The notes below the pieces were generated by a model. The model did not search any database. It had not been told where the DNA came from and was given only the letters and a program-made list of their open reading frames with translations. A DNA stretch of 39,787 nt, taken from an uncultured Collinsella sp. GTDB lineage: Bacteria; Actinomycetota; Coriobacteriia; Coriobacteriales; Coriobacteriaceae. The stretch spans positions 1 through 39,787 of the forward strand of contig CABQJK010000018.1 of assembly GCA_902464495.1 (NCBI GenBank). The letters run 5' to 3'. A program made the translations under genes and the position numbers. Shown piece by piece: positions 30,254 to 38,355 of this stretch (positions are counted from its first letter, which is position 1; each line of letters begins with the position of its first letter).

Positions 30254-31717
30254 ATGTCAGATACGAAGGCGAAGAAGACAAACAGACGTTTCAAATTCAA
30301 ATTACCGCACGTCTATACGATCATGTTCTTGCTGATCGTGGTTTTTGCAGTTTTAACCTGGGTCGTCCCCTCTGGCCAGTACCAGCGTAAGACGATTTCG
30401 ACTGCAGCAGGCGAGCGCGAAGTCGCCGTTGCCGGAACCTATGAACAGGTCGATAAGAACTATACCGATCCCGAGACCGGCGAGACCGTTAACCTGGGTC
30501 AAGACATCTTTGCAGTCCTGCAGGCGCCTACTAAGGGTATTCAAGAGGCCGCCGACGTCGTTGCGTTCGTCTTGCTGATCGGCGGTTCGTTCGCGATCAT
30601 CACCAAGACCAACGCGCTTAACGCCGGCATGAGCCGCGTGATTAAAAAGCTCAAAAACAAAGACATCCTCATCATTCCTATTACCATGACGCTGCTGTCC
30701 ATCTGCGGCACGACGTTTGGTATGTCTGAGGAAGCGCTGCCGTTCTATGCCATCTTCATCCCCATCATGATGGGTATCGGCTATGACTCGATGACGGCGT
30801 TTATCATCTGCTTCCTTGGTCCCAACCTGGGATACTGCGCCTCGACCATCGATCCGTTCAACGTTTTGATCGCTCAAGGCATCATCGGTATCGAGGGCAA
30901 CCCGCAGCTGTGGCTGCGTGCCGTCTCGTGGGTCATCTTTACCGCCGTTGGTATTGCATGGGCCATGCGCTATGCCATGCGTGTCAAGAAAAACCCCGAG
31001 TCGTCCGTTACCTACGAGGACGACAAGCTCAAGCGCGTTGAGTTCTCTGTGACCGATGCCTCCATCGAGGAAGAGTTCACCACCCGCCAGAAGCTCGTGC
31101 TGATCGATTTTGCTTGCGGTATGGGCATTATCGTTTGGGGCCTTGTCACGCAGGGCTGGTACATGAATGAGATCTCTGCCGTGTTCCTTGGCATGGGCCT
31201 GCTTGCCGGTATCCTGGGCGGTCTTGACCAGCAGACGATTGCTGAAGAGTTCGTTAAGGGTCTTGCCGACTTCGCTTACGCCGCAATCGTTATCGGCGTC
31301 GCTCGCGGCATCCTGGTCATCGCCGAGGGTGGCATGATCATCGACACCATCCTCCAGGCGCTCGCCACCGCACTTGCCGGAGCACCGGCCGCCGTGTACA
31401 CCACGTTTATGTACGTCGTTCTTGGCTTGCTTTCCCTGCTGGTTCCCTCGAGCTCTGGCCTGGCGGCGCTCACCATGCCCGTTATGGGTCCCCTGACCGA
31501 GCTCATGGGCCTCAATCCCGAGGCTGCCGTCACCGCGCTCCAGTTTGCCAACCAGACCATCAACACCATCAGCCCCACGGCGGGCATGACGGTCGCCGGC
31601 CTTGCCGTGGCAAGGATTTCGTTTGGCCAATGGTGGAAGACCATCTGGAAGTTCTTCATCTTTATGGTCGTGTTTGGCTTGGTCATTACCGCCATCTCCG
31701 GCATGCTTCCGGCGTAA
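30254..31717 (+). CDS. YfcC-family transporter
   Basis: A 487-residue membrane carrier of the YfcC family (related to AbgT/ArsB-type ion transporters), with about 12 helices. The family signature VLTWVVPSGQYQR is at residues 34-46, and further typical segments are CGTTFGMSEEALPFYAIFIP, CFLGPNLGYCASTIDPFN and VPSSSGLAALTMPVMGPL. Proven substrates of the family are few; amino acids, peptides or C4 acids are proposed. Heading this cluster, it probably imports the compound that the following enzymes use. ATG 30254 follows GGAGG. The next gene starts ten bases after the stop. Confidence 0.9.
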   Translation: MSDTKAKKTNRRFKFKLPHVYTIMFLLIVVFAVLTWVVPSGQYQRKTISTAAGEREVAVAGTYEQVDKNYTDPETGETVNLGQDIFAVLQAPTKGIQEAADVVAFVLLIGGSFAIITKTNALNAGMSRVIKKLKNKDILIIPITMTLLSICGTTFGMSEEALPFYAIFIPIMMGIGYDSMTAFIICFLGPNLGYCASTIDPFNVLIAQGIIGIEGNPQLWLRAVSWVIFTAVGIAWAMRYAMRVKKNPESSVTYEDDKLKRVEFSVTDASIEEEFTTRQKLVLIDFACGMGIIVWGLVTQGWYMNEISAVFLGMGLLAGILGGLDQQTIAEEFVKGLADFAYAAIVIGVARGILVIAEGGMIIDTILQALATALAGAPAAVYTTFMYVVLGLLSLLVPSSSGLAALTMPVMGPLTELMGLNPEAAVTALQFANQTINTISPTAGMTVAGLAVARISFGQWWKTIWKFFIFMVVFGLVITAISGMLPA

Positions 31718-31727
31718 GGAGGTCGCG

Positions 31728-33311
31728 ATGTCCGATCGTTTGACGGTGCTGACGTCCAAGAGCGTCTTCACCGGTACGGAAGACCAGCCGTTTGAAGGTT
31801 TTGTCGCGGTACGCGGCAATCGGATTGAAGCCGTCGGTGGCGCTGGCGAGGCAGGCTCGTTTCTCGCCCAGGCGGATGAGGTGATCGATTGTGGCGACAG
31901 GACTGTCATGCCTGGCCTGGTCGATGTGCATACGTTCTATACGGGCTGGGCGTTGCGGAGCCTGGGGGCCGACTTATCCGAGGCCTCTGACGTCGACGAA
32001 GTGGTAGCGCTTCTGCAGTTGTGGAAGGATGCCCACCTCGATTGCGCCGCCGCCTTTGGGCACGACCTTCCTGCGTCGCTCGCCGAAGACGTCGAGAATG
32101 AAAAAACGGCGGCAGCGCTCGACGGCGCCTTCGGAGATATTCCCGTTGTCTGCTTTACCCCGGGTGCCGAGACGTGCGTTCTCAACGCCGCCGCCAGCGA
32201 GCGCTATGGTTTTACGCCCGAGGCCTGCTATGCCGAGAAGATCTGGCGTATGATGCGGGACTTCCTGGCGCTTCCCGAGGTGCGCGCCGGGTATTCGGAT
32301 TACATGGCGATGCTGAACGCTCGCGGTGTCACGGCTATCAAAGAGATGGCCTTCGATGACTATTACGGATTTGCCGATGAGATGGCACGCCGTGAGGAAT
32401 CTGGCGAGCTGACGGTTCGCGTCTCCATGATGTCGCAGCCGGTGGGTGCCGGGGCGAATCTGCCCTATGCCCGTGCGGCGCGTGATCGCTTCCAGGGACC
32501 GTTTGTTCGTTTCTCGGGCTTCAACCGCATGACCGATCGCGGCGTATGGGCGGGGCTTGCCGAGATGATCGACCCTTATGAGGAGACGGCCGATGCGGGG
32601 GCTGCCGGCAAGACGGTTGTCGAGGAGCCCGAGTGGGGTTTGATTGAGGACGAGCTGCGCGCGATTGATGCCGAGGGCTTCCGTTACTCGCTTCATTGTC
32701 AGGGCGACGGCGCCGTTCGCCACACCGTTGCGCTGTATGCTTCGCTGCCGCGAGATGAGCACGGAGTTATGCTTCGACGCCACGCGATCACCGACCTCGA
32801 AAACTCTGATCCGGAAGACCTTGCCCTTTTTGGCAAGCTGGGCGGAATCTGCGAGGTCTACCCCCAGATCCTTACGCTCGATAAGCGCGAGGACTGCCTG
32901 TCGATGATGCGTCGGCAGATCGGCGAGGTCCGGCTGCAGCACAGCTGGAACCGTCGCGGTATGGAAGACGCGGGATGTACGGTGTGCTGTGGCACCGACC
33001 TTCCGCTCCTGATTCCGAGCCTGGGCGAATCGATGTTTAGCGCATGCGGTGGTTTCTTTGCCGACGGTTTGTCCGTGAATGAGGGTAATTCGCTGACGCT
33101 TGCCGAGCTCCTTCGTGCATGGACGGCAGGGGGCGCATATGACCTGATGCGCGAGGATGAGCTGGGAACGCTCGAGGCCGGTAAGCTTGCCGACATCTGC
33201 GTGCTCGATCGCGATGTGTTTGGCCTTGACTACCACGATGCTTGTGACCTTGCCGTTGATATGACCATGTCGGACGGACGTATCGTGTTCGACCGAAATA
33301 AGGAGGTTTAG
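31728..33311 (+). CDS. YtcJ-like amidohydrolase with altered metal ligands
   Basis: A 527-residue amidohydrolase-superfamily protein of the YtcJ/amidohydrolase-3 type (RLTVLTSKSVFTGTEDQPFEG, then MPGLVDVHTFYTGW). Usual members have H-x-H at this place; here it is His68-Thr-Phe70. Later segments are HCQGDGAVRHTVALYA, RHAITDLENSDPED (where RHRIEHA is usual) and CCGTDLPLL (GSDAP usual). Several metal or catalytic histidines are thus changed, so the metal site is reduced or different. The ATG follows AAGGAGG. The gene lies between the YfcC and epimerase genes with gaps of 10 and 1 bases. It may cleave an amide of the imported compound. Confidence 0.8.
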   Translation: MSDRLTVLTSKSVFTGTEDQPFEGFVAVRGNRIEAVGGAGEAGSFLAQADEVIDCGDRTVMPGLVDVHTFYTGWALRSLGADLSEASDVDEVVALLQLWKDAHLDCAAAFGHDLPASLAEDVENEKTAAALDGAFGDIPVVCFTPGAETCVLNAAASERYGFTPEACYAEKIWRMMRDFLALPEVRAGYSDYMAMLNARGVTAIKEMAFDDYYGFADEMARREESGELTVRVSMMSQPVGAGANLPYARAARDRFQGPFVRFSGFNRMTDRGVWAGLAEMIDPYEETADAGAAGKTVVEEPEWGLIEDELRAIDAEGFRYSLHCQGDGAVRHTVALYASLPRDEHGVMLRRHAITDLENSDPEDLALFGKLGGICEVYPQILTLDKREDCLSMMRRQIGEVRLQHSWNRRGMEDAGCTVCCGTDLPLLIPSLGESMFSACGGFFADGLSVNEGNSLTLAELLRAWTAGGAYDLMREDELGTLEAGKLADICVLDRDVFGLDYHDACDLAVDMTMSDGRIVFDRNKEV

Positions 33312-33312
33312 C

Positions 33313-34164
33313 ATGCCTGAAACCAAACCATCGCTGCGACGCGAGCAGATTGCGGGCATGAACATCCACTACATCATGTGGTCGCTCGACTATTTTTTGG
33401 ATACGCAACAGCGCCTGGGCTTTGAGTCCATCGAGCTGTGGTGCGCCGAGCCCCATGTGACGCTCGATCACACTGGGTATTTTGATGCCGAGGTTCTGGC
33501 GAAAAAGGCCGCCGACCGCGGTCTGCGCTATCGGACGCTCTGTCCCGAGAACGTGGTCTATCCATGGCAGTATTGCGCTCGTAAGCCGCTTCACGAGCAG
33601 CGGAGCCTGGCGTATTTCAAGCATGGCATCGAGCTTGCCGAGGTGCTGGGATGCGACCGCATGTCCGTAAACTCGGGTTGGGGTGACTGGGACGAGGATC
33701 GCGAAGAGGCGTGGAAGCGCAGCCGCGAGCACCTATCCATCTTGGCGGAGTATGCCGGCGAGCACGGTCTGGTGCTAACGATGGAGAGCCTGCGTCCCGA
33801 GGAGAGCAACCTTGTGACGACCGTCGCCGATGCCAAGCGCATGATCGATGAGGTCGCGAGTCCGTATCTGCAGCCTATGGTTGATACGACCGCAATGGGT
33901 GTTGCGGGTGAGTCGCTCGAGGACTGGTTTGCCGCATTTGGCGACGGTGCGATCCACGAGATGCACTTTATCGATGGCGACCCCTATGGCCATCTGGTCT
34001 GGGGTGACGGCAAGCACGATATGGATGCCTTCGTCGCCACGCTCAACGCCCATGGTTTCGATGGCGTGTTGGGTCAGGAAATCACGGACGGTCGTTACTA
34101 CGATGACCCGGCTGCGGCAGATGCCAAGAACATGGCCGCCTTCGAGAAGTATCTGATTGACTAG
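33313..34164 (+). CDS. FrlC-like sugar epimerase/isomerase (AP endonuclease 2 fold)
   Basis: A 283-residue TIM-barrel epimerase resembling FrlC, which interconverts fructoselysine and psicoselysine. FrlC-like segments are FESIELWCAEPHVTLD, RTLCPENVVYPWQ, TMESLRPEESNLVTTV and LQPMVDTTAM. The metal ligands are Glu in MESL, Asp in MVDTT, His in EMHFIDGD and Glu in GQEITDG. It starts one base after the amidohydrolase stop with AAGGAGG in front. The next gene encodes an FrlB-like enzyme, which supports the Amadori-compound assignment. Confidence 0.82.
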   Translation: MPETKPSLRREQIAGMNIHYIMWSLDYFLDTQQRLGFESIELWCAEPHVTLDHTGYFDAEVLAKKAADRGLRYRTLCPENVVYPWQYCARKPLHEQRSLAYFKHGIELAEVLGCDRMSVNSGWGDWDEDREEAWKRSREHLSILAEYAGEHGLVLTMESLRPEESNLVTTVADAKRMIDEVASPYLQPMVDTTAMGVAGESLEDWFAAFGDGAIHEMHFIDGDPYGHLVWGDGKHDMDAFVATLNAHGFDGVLGQEITDGRYYDDPAAADAKNMAAFEKYLID

Positions 34165-34177
34165 ATAAGATTTTGCT

Positions 34178-34207
34178 CGGCCATGCAAGACACGTCATGC
34201 GTGGCCG
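34178..34207 (+). promoter_or_regulatory. Intercistronic hairpin before the FrlB-like gene
   Basis: CGGCCATGC pairs with GCGTGGCCG (9 bp, one wobble) with a 12-base loop in the 66-base gap. There is no T run; a processing or stability element is more likely than a terminator. Confidence 0.45.
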
Positions 34208-34230
34208 GCCAAACTGGAAAGGAACTAAAC

Positions 34231-35199
34231 ATGAACGCACATGATCTGATTAAGGAAGCAATTGCCGAGAAGGGCAAGTTCGACAGCGTCTACTGGATTG
34301 CCTGCGGCGGCTCCATGATCGATCTGATTCCGGCCCATGAGCTCTTGCAGCGCGAGGCGACGACGTTCACCTCGTATATCTATACGGCCCGTGAGTTCGA
34401 CATCATGCGTCCCCGTCGCCTGGGCGAGAAGTCTCTGGTCATTGCCTGCAGCCACAGCGGCAATACCCCCGAGGTCGTCGAGGGCTGCGAGATTGCCCTT
34501 GCCGCGGGCGCGACGGTGATCGCGCAGACCGATAACGCCGGCTCCAAGATCGATGCTGGCAAGTGGGTCACCTGGGTGTACCCGTGGGGCGAGGGCGTTC
34601 CGCAGGCCGAAGTCCCTGCCGGCATCTCGCTGTCGCTCGCGGCCGAGCTGCTCGACCAGCAGGAGGGCTACGCCGATCTCGCTGACATGTATGCCGGTAT
34701 TGCCGAAATGGATAAGATTTTGCCTCCCGCACGCGAAAAGGTAAATGCCGAGCTGGGCGATCGCTTTGCCAAGCTTTGCCAGGAGCATGAGTTCTTCTAT
34801 ATCCTGGGAAGCGGTCCCAACTTTAGCCAGACGTACGGCTTTGCCATCTGCTCGCTCATGGAGATGCAGTGGCAGCACTGCAGCTATATCCACTCTGCCG
34901 AGTACTTCCATGGCCCCTTTGAGGCTACCCAGGATGGCGTCTTCTACTTCTTGCAGATGGGCTCGAGCGAGTGCCGTCCTATGGACGAGCGCGCTCTGGC
35001 GTTCCTCGAGACCCATACCGACACGCTGATGGTGCTTGATGCCAAGGAGTACGGTATGGAGGCCGTGCCGGCGAGCGTTCGTGCTTATCTGGATCCGGTG
35101 CTGTTCTACGCTATGAACTGCGAGCTGCGTGCAGCGCGCGGCAAGGTGTTCGATCACGACCCCGACTTCCGTCGCTACATGGGCGTTGTTGAGTACTAG
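34231..35199 (+). CDS. FrlB-like SIS-domain deglycase
   Basis: A 322-residue protein with two SIS domains, similar to FrlB, which splits fructoselysine-6-phosphate into glucose-6-phosphate and lysine. Visible: SVYWIACGGSMIDLIPA, the phosphate loop ACSHSGNTPEVVEG, YILGSGPNFSQTYGFAICSL, and IHSAEYFHGPFE, the FrlB-type active-site segment, with a C-terminus ending FDHDPDFRRYMGVVEY. The ATG 34231 has AAAGGAAC upstream. Together with the kinase next door it would feed glucose-6-phosphate to Pgi. The amine part of the substrate cannot be told; fructose-asparagine or other glycated amines are alternatives. Confidence 0.83.
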   Translation: MNAHDLIKEAIAEKGKFDSVYWIACGGSMIDLIPAHELLQREATTFTSYIYTAREFDIMRPRRLGEKSLVIACSHSGNTPEVVEGCEIALAAGATVIAQTDNAGSKIDAGKWVTWVYPWGEGVPQAEVPAGISLSLAAELLDQQEGYADLADMYAGIAEMDKILPPAREKVNAELGDRFAKLCQEHEFFYILGSGPNFSQTYGFAICSLMEMQWQHCSYIHSAEYFHGPFEATQDGVFYFLQMGSSECRPMDERALAFLETHTDTLMVLDAKEYGMEAVPASVRAYLDPVLFYAMNCELRAARGKVFDHDPDFRRYMGVVEY

Positions 35200-35213
35200 G
35201 AAGGATAGATACC

Positions 35214-36077
35214 ATGGCTTTTAACGTTAACGCGCTCGGGTTCGGCGACAACGTCGTCGATCGCTATGAGCATATCCATACCATGTATCCCGGCGGCAAT
35301 GCGGTGAATTTTGCCGTCTATGCCAAGAAGTGCGGTGCTGCGCGCTCCGCGTACATGGGCATCTTTGGCAACGACGCCGCTGCCGAGCATGTGATTGCAA
35401 GCCTTGAGGACGAGGATATCGAGCTTGCTAAGTGCGAGCAGCTCATTGGCGAAAATGGCGCGGCGCGCGTGACCGTGGTCGATGGCGACCGCGTATTCCT
35501 CGGCTCCAACGAGGGCGGCATCCGTGGCGATGCGCGCTATGTGCTCGATCGCTTTGATCTGGTCTACATGAAGCAGTTCGACGTAGTCCACTCGGGCAAC
35601 TACTGCTTTACCGAGCGCGAGCTCCCCAAGCTGAAGGCTGCGGGCATTACCGTATCGTTTGACTTCTCGGACGATTCCACCGATGAATACTATGAGCAGA
35701 TTGCCCCGTTTGTCGACTTCGCCTTCTTTAGCGCCGCGGATGCTGCGAGCGAGGATGAGATTCGCGAGCGCCTCGCCTGGGTGAAGAGCCTGGGTCCGCG
35801 CTTTGTGTCTGCGACGGCGGGCGCCGAGGGCTGCATCGCCTATGACGGCGAGCGTTACTATCGCCAGCTGGCAAAGCCCGTAACGGACATGAAGGACACC
35901 ATGGGAGCCGGGGACTCGTTCCTGACCTCATTCCTGATGTGCTACCTCGATTCCGCCAAGCGCGGCGAGGACGGACCTGAGGTCATTGAGCGTGCGCTCG
36001 ATTTTGCGGCAGGCTTTGCCTCGACCGTGTGCGGCATGGAAGGCTCCTGGGGCCACGGAGCTCCGATCGCCGAGTAG
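35214..36077 (+). CDS. FrlD-like PfkB-family sugar kinase
   Basis: A 287-residue ribokinase-family kinase resembling FrlD, which phosphorylates fructoselysine on carbon 6. The substrate-binding region has NVVDRYEHIHTMYPGGNAVN, and the catalytic loop is DTMGAGDSFLTSFL with the catalytic Asp in GAGD. The ATG follows AGGAAGGA, 14 bases after the FrlB-like stop. It completes the epimerase-deglycase-kinase set of a frl pathway. Confidence 0.84.
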   Translation: MAFNVNALGFGDNVVDRYEHIHTMYPGGNAVNFAVYAKKCGAARSAYMGIFGNDAAAEHVIASLEDEDIELAKCEQLIGENGAARVTVVDGDRVFLGSNEGGIRGDARYVLDRFDLVYMKQFDVVHSGNYCFTERELPKLKAAGITVSFDFSDDSTDEYYEQIAPFVDFAFFSAADAASEDEIRERLAWVKSLGPRFVSATAGAEGCIAYDGERYYRQLAKPVTDMKDTMGAGDSFLTSFLMCYLDSAKRGEDGPEVIERALDFAAGFASTVCGMEGSWGHGAPIAE

Positions 36078-36149
36078 CCTGAGAAAGCGCTGGGCGGCTT
36101 GGGGCTGAAGCCTTGGCTGGCTAACGCGAGATTACATCGGAATTCGGAT

Positions 36150-36178
36150 AGGGGCTCGCCTTGGGTGGGCCCCTTTTT
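36150..36178 (+). terminator. Terminator between the two modules of the cluster
   Basis: AGGGGC pairs with GCCCCT and is followed by five T residues, in the 118-base gap between the two PfkB kinase genes. It divides the cluster into an frl-like module and a second module that may be expressed at a lower level or from its own promoter; no clear promoter is seen in the gap. Confidence 0.8.
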
Positions 36179-36195
36179 GATTACTGGAGAAGACT

Positions 36196-36996
36196 ATGGA
36201 TATCAAAGCATGTGCAGCTGGCTTCTGCTGTGCGGACGTGTATCAAAACATCGGTGTGTTCTATCCGACTGGCAATGGCATCGACTGGGGTATCCATCTG
36301 GCGCGTATGGGCGTATCGGTGTCTGCGGTGTCGGTCGTCGGAAAGGACGAGTACGGAGACAAGATGCGCGAGGCGCTGGCTGCCGAGGGGTTCGACATCT
36401 CGCATCTTCGCGTGGAGGACGGCGATACCTCGGTGATGCTCATGGCGTTGAAGGACGGCGTCGACCGCGTACATCTCGAGGCGATTGACGGTGTCATGGA
36501 AACGTACCGGCCAAACGATGATGACCGGGCATTTATCCTGGAGCACGATGTCATCCATACCGATCTGTTTGGAAACTGCTTAGACCTGCTGCCCGAATGG
36601 CACGAGGCGGGCAAGACCATCGTCATGGACTTTTCGGTGTTCAGCCAAGATCCAGAATACGCCTGCGAGAACCATTTTCCTTACGTGGACTATGCCTTTA
36701 TGTCGTTTGAGGAGGATAGCGCGGAGCTGCGCGACTGGGTGCGCCATGTGCAGGAGCTGGGTCCGCGCGTGGCGGTCGCCACGCTTGGCGAGAAGGGAAG
36801 CATCGCCTATGACGGTGAGCGCTTCTATGAATGTGGGATCGTGCCGGCCGAGAAGGTCGTCAATACCGTGGGCGCCGGCGACTCGTATATCGCCGGATTC
36901 ACCAAGGGTGTACTGGATGGGCTTGACGTGCCGGCATGCATGCGTGCCGGTGCCGAGCTTTCGTCCCGAGTCATTGGGTCGTTTGAGCCGTACTAG
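36196..36996 (+). CDS. Second PfkB-family sugar kinase
   Basis: A 266-residue ribokinase-family kinase, clearly diverged from its neighbour. It has CCADVYQNIGVFYPTGNGID in place of the GGN motif, VGKDEYGDKMREAL, and the catalytic loop NTVGAGDSYIAGFT. The FrlD-like segment and short length suggest a kinase for another ketosamine or a related sugar derivative. The ATG follows TGGAGAAG. An amidohydrolase gene follows after 27 bases. Confidence 0.85.
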   Translation: MDIKACAAGFCCADVYQNIGVFYPTGNGIDWGIHLARMGVSVSAVSVVGKDEYGDKMREALAAEGFDISHLRVEDGDTSVMLMALKDGVDRVHLEAIDGVMETYRPNDDDRAFILEHDVIHTDLFGNCLDLLPEWHEAGKTIVMDFSVFSQDPEYACENHFPYVDYAFMSFEEDSAELRDWVRHVQELGPRVAVATLGEKGSIAYDGERFYECGIVPAEKVVNTVGAGDSYIAGFTKGVLDGLDVPACMRAGAELSSRVIGSFEPY

Positions 36997-37023
36997 GAAC
37001 AAAAACCTGGAAAGGAGTGCAAG

Positions 37024-37884
37024 ATGGTAATCGATATGCTGGTCCAGCCCATGCTCTACGGCGAGATTTATACGCCAGGCGACGAGCCAGACGGCTTTGG
37101 TTTTTGGGAGCGCGAGTTTGGCATGGGGCACATGGGCCCCATGGACTGGGATGAGCTCGTGGCCGAGATGGATGTCTGCGATGTACGGAAAAGCGTGCTC
37201 ATGCCGCTCGATGTGACCACGGCGTGTGGCGGGCACTTTGGCACCAACGACCAGGTCGCCGCGCTTGTTGCTGCGCACCCCGATCGTCTATGGGGATTTG
37301 CGAGCGTGGACCCGCAAGTGAGTGGCGCCGCCGACGAACTGGAGCGCGCCTTTACCGAGCTGGGGGCCAAGGGGCTCTGCCTGCATCCGGCAAAGCAGGG
37401 TTTTGCGCCCGATGATGCCGTTGCCGAGCCGCTCTACAAGCTCTGTGAGCGCTACAACAAGCCGGTGGTTTTTCATGCCGGTATGTCCTGGGAGCCGGGT
37501 GCGGAGCTTTCGCGAAGCCACCCGCTTGCGTTTGAGCACACCATCGCAACGCATCCGGATGTGCGCTTTAACCTGACTCACTTTGGCTGGCCCTGGGTGC
37601 GCGAAACCGTGGCGATGCTGCTCAAGTATCCCAATTGCTATACGGATACTTCTGTTACCTATATCGATTCGCCCGAAGAGATGATGCAGCGGCTCTTCAC
37701 CGTCGATATGGGACCGCTGTGGTATGAGCGCGCCCTGTCGCATCAGGTGATGTTTGCCAGCAATACGCCGCGCTTCCGCGCCTTCAAGCTCAAGCGGGCG
37801 CTTGATGCTGTGCCCATGCGCGATGAGGCGCGGGAGAATCTGTATTCCGGTACGGCGCTGCGTTTTCTGAAAGGTGATGAGTGA
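37024..37884 (+). CDS. Amidohydrolase-2 family protein lacking the HxH motif
   Basis: A 286-residue TIM-barrel protein of the amidohydrolase-2 (ACMSD/resorcylate decarboxylase-like) family: LWGFASVDPQ, LGAKGLCLHPAKQGF, KPVVFHAGMS, FNLTHFGWPWV and VMFASNTPRF. Usual members start IDxHxH; here the N-terminus is VIDMLVQPM, with Leu6 and Gln8 in the His places, and the final GTDYP-like Asp is Asn in ASNTP. The middle histidines are kept. It may use a mononuclear or no metal, or a different chemistry. The ATG follows AAAGGAG. YjbQ starts immediately after. Confidence 0.8.
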   Translation: MVIDMLVQPMLYGEIYTPGDEPDGFGFWEREFGMGHMGPMDWDELVAEMDVCDVRKSVLMPLDVTTACGGHFGTNDQVAALVAAHPDRLWGFASVDPQVSGAADELERAFTELGAKGLCLHPAKQGFAPDDAVAEPLYKLCERYNKPVVFHAGMSWEPGAELSRSHPLAFEHTIATHPDVRFNLTHFGWPWVRETVAMLLKYPNCYTDTSVTYIDSPEEMMQRLFTVDMGPLWYERALSHQVMFASNTPRFRAFKLKRALDAVPMRDEARENLYSGTALRFLKGDE

Positions 37885-37885
37885 C

Positions 37886-38314
37886 ATGGTGACACTCGAG
37901 ACATTGAGCTATCTATCGACGGCGCCCGACCAGTTCATCGACATCACTGAAGATGTGCATGCTGCCATCGAGCGCAGTGCGGTGACCGATGGACTGGCAG
38001 CGATTATTTTGTCGCATACGACTTGCGGCATCGTGGTGAACGAGGGGCTTCCGTGCGTGGAGACCGATCTCATGGAGACGCTCGATCGCATTGCCCCGCC
38101 CGATGCCCCCTATGCGCATGCTCATTTCTTGCCGAGCTATGGCGCCACGGGCAATAACTCCTGTGGCCATATCAAGAGCATGATTTGCGGCAATAGCTGC
38201 TTCTTCCCCGTTCAAGACGGCCACATCGTATGTGGCGGGGCCCAGAACATTTACCTTGCGGAGTTCGATGGGCCTCAGAAGCGAAAAGTTTACGTTGAGG
38301 TGCTGGGCGAGTAG
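37886..38314 (+). CDS. YjbQ/UPF0047 family protein
   Basis: A 142-residue YjbQ-family protein. Some members have weak thiamine-phosphate synthase activity in vitro, but the physiological role is unknown. Family segments are LSHTTCGIVVNEG, SCGHIKSMICGNSCFFPVQDG and IYLAEFDGPQKRKV, with the conserved histidines kept. ATG 37886 starts one base after the amidohydrolase stop, with GAAAGG 11 bases upstream; ATG 37877 overlaps the stop and is too close to that site. It lies directly between amidohydrolase and BtpA genes, hinting at a job in the same pathway. Confidence 0.88.
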   Translation: MVTLETLSYLSTAPDQFIDITEDVHAAIERSAVTDGLAAIILSHTTCGIVVNEGLPCVETDLMETLDRIAPPDAPYAHAHFLPSYGATGNNSCGHIKSMICGNSCFFPVQDGHIVCGGAQNIYLAEFDGPQKRKVYVEVLGE

Positions 38315-38355
38315 CAGTTGATGCCCGCGAGTCGGCGAGCTAAAGGAGATTGACC

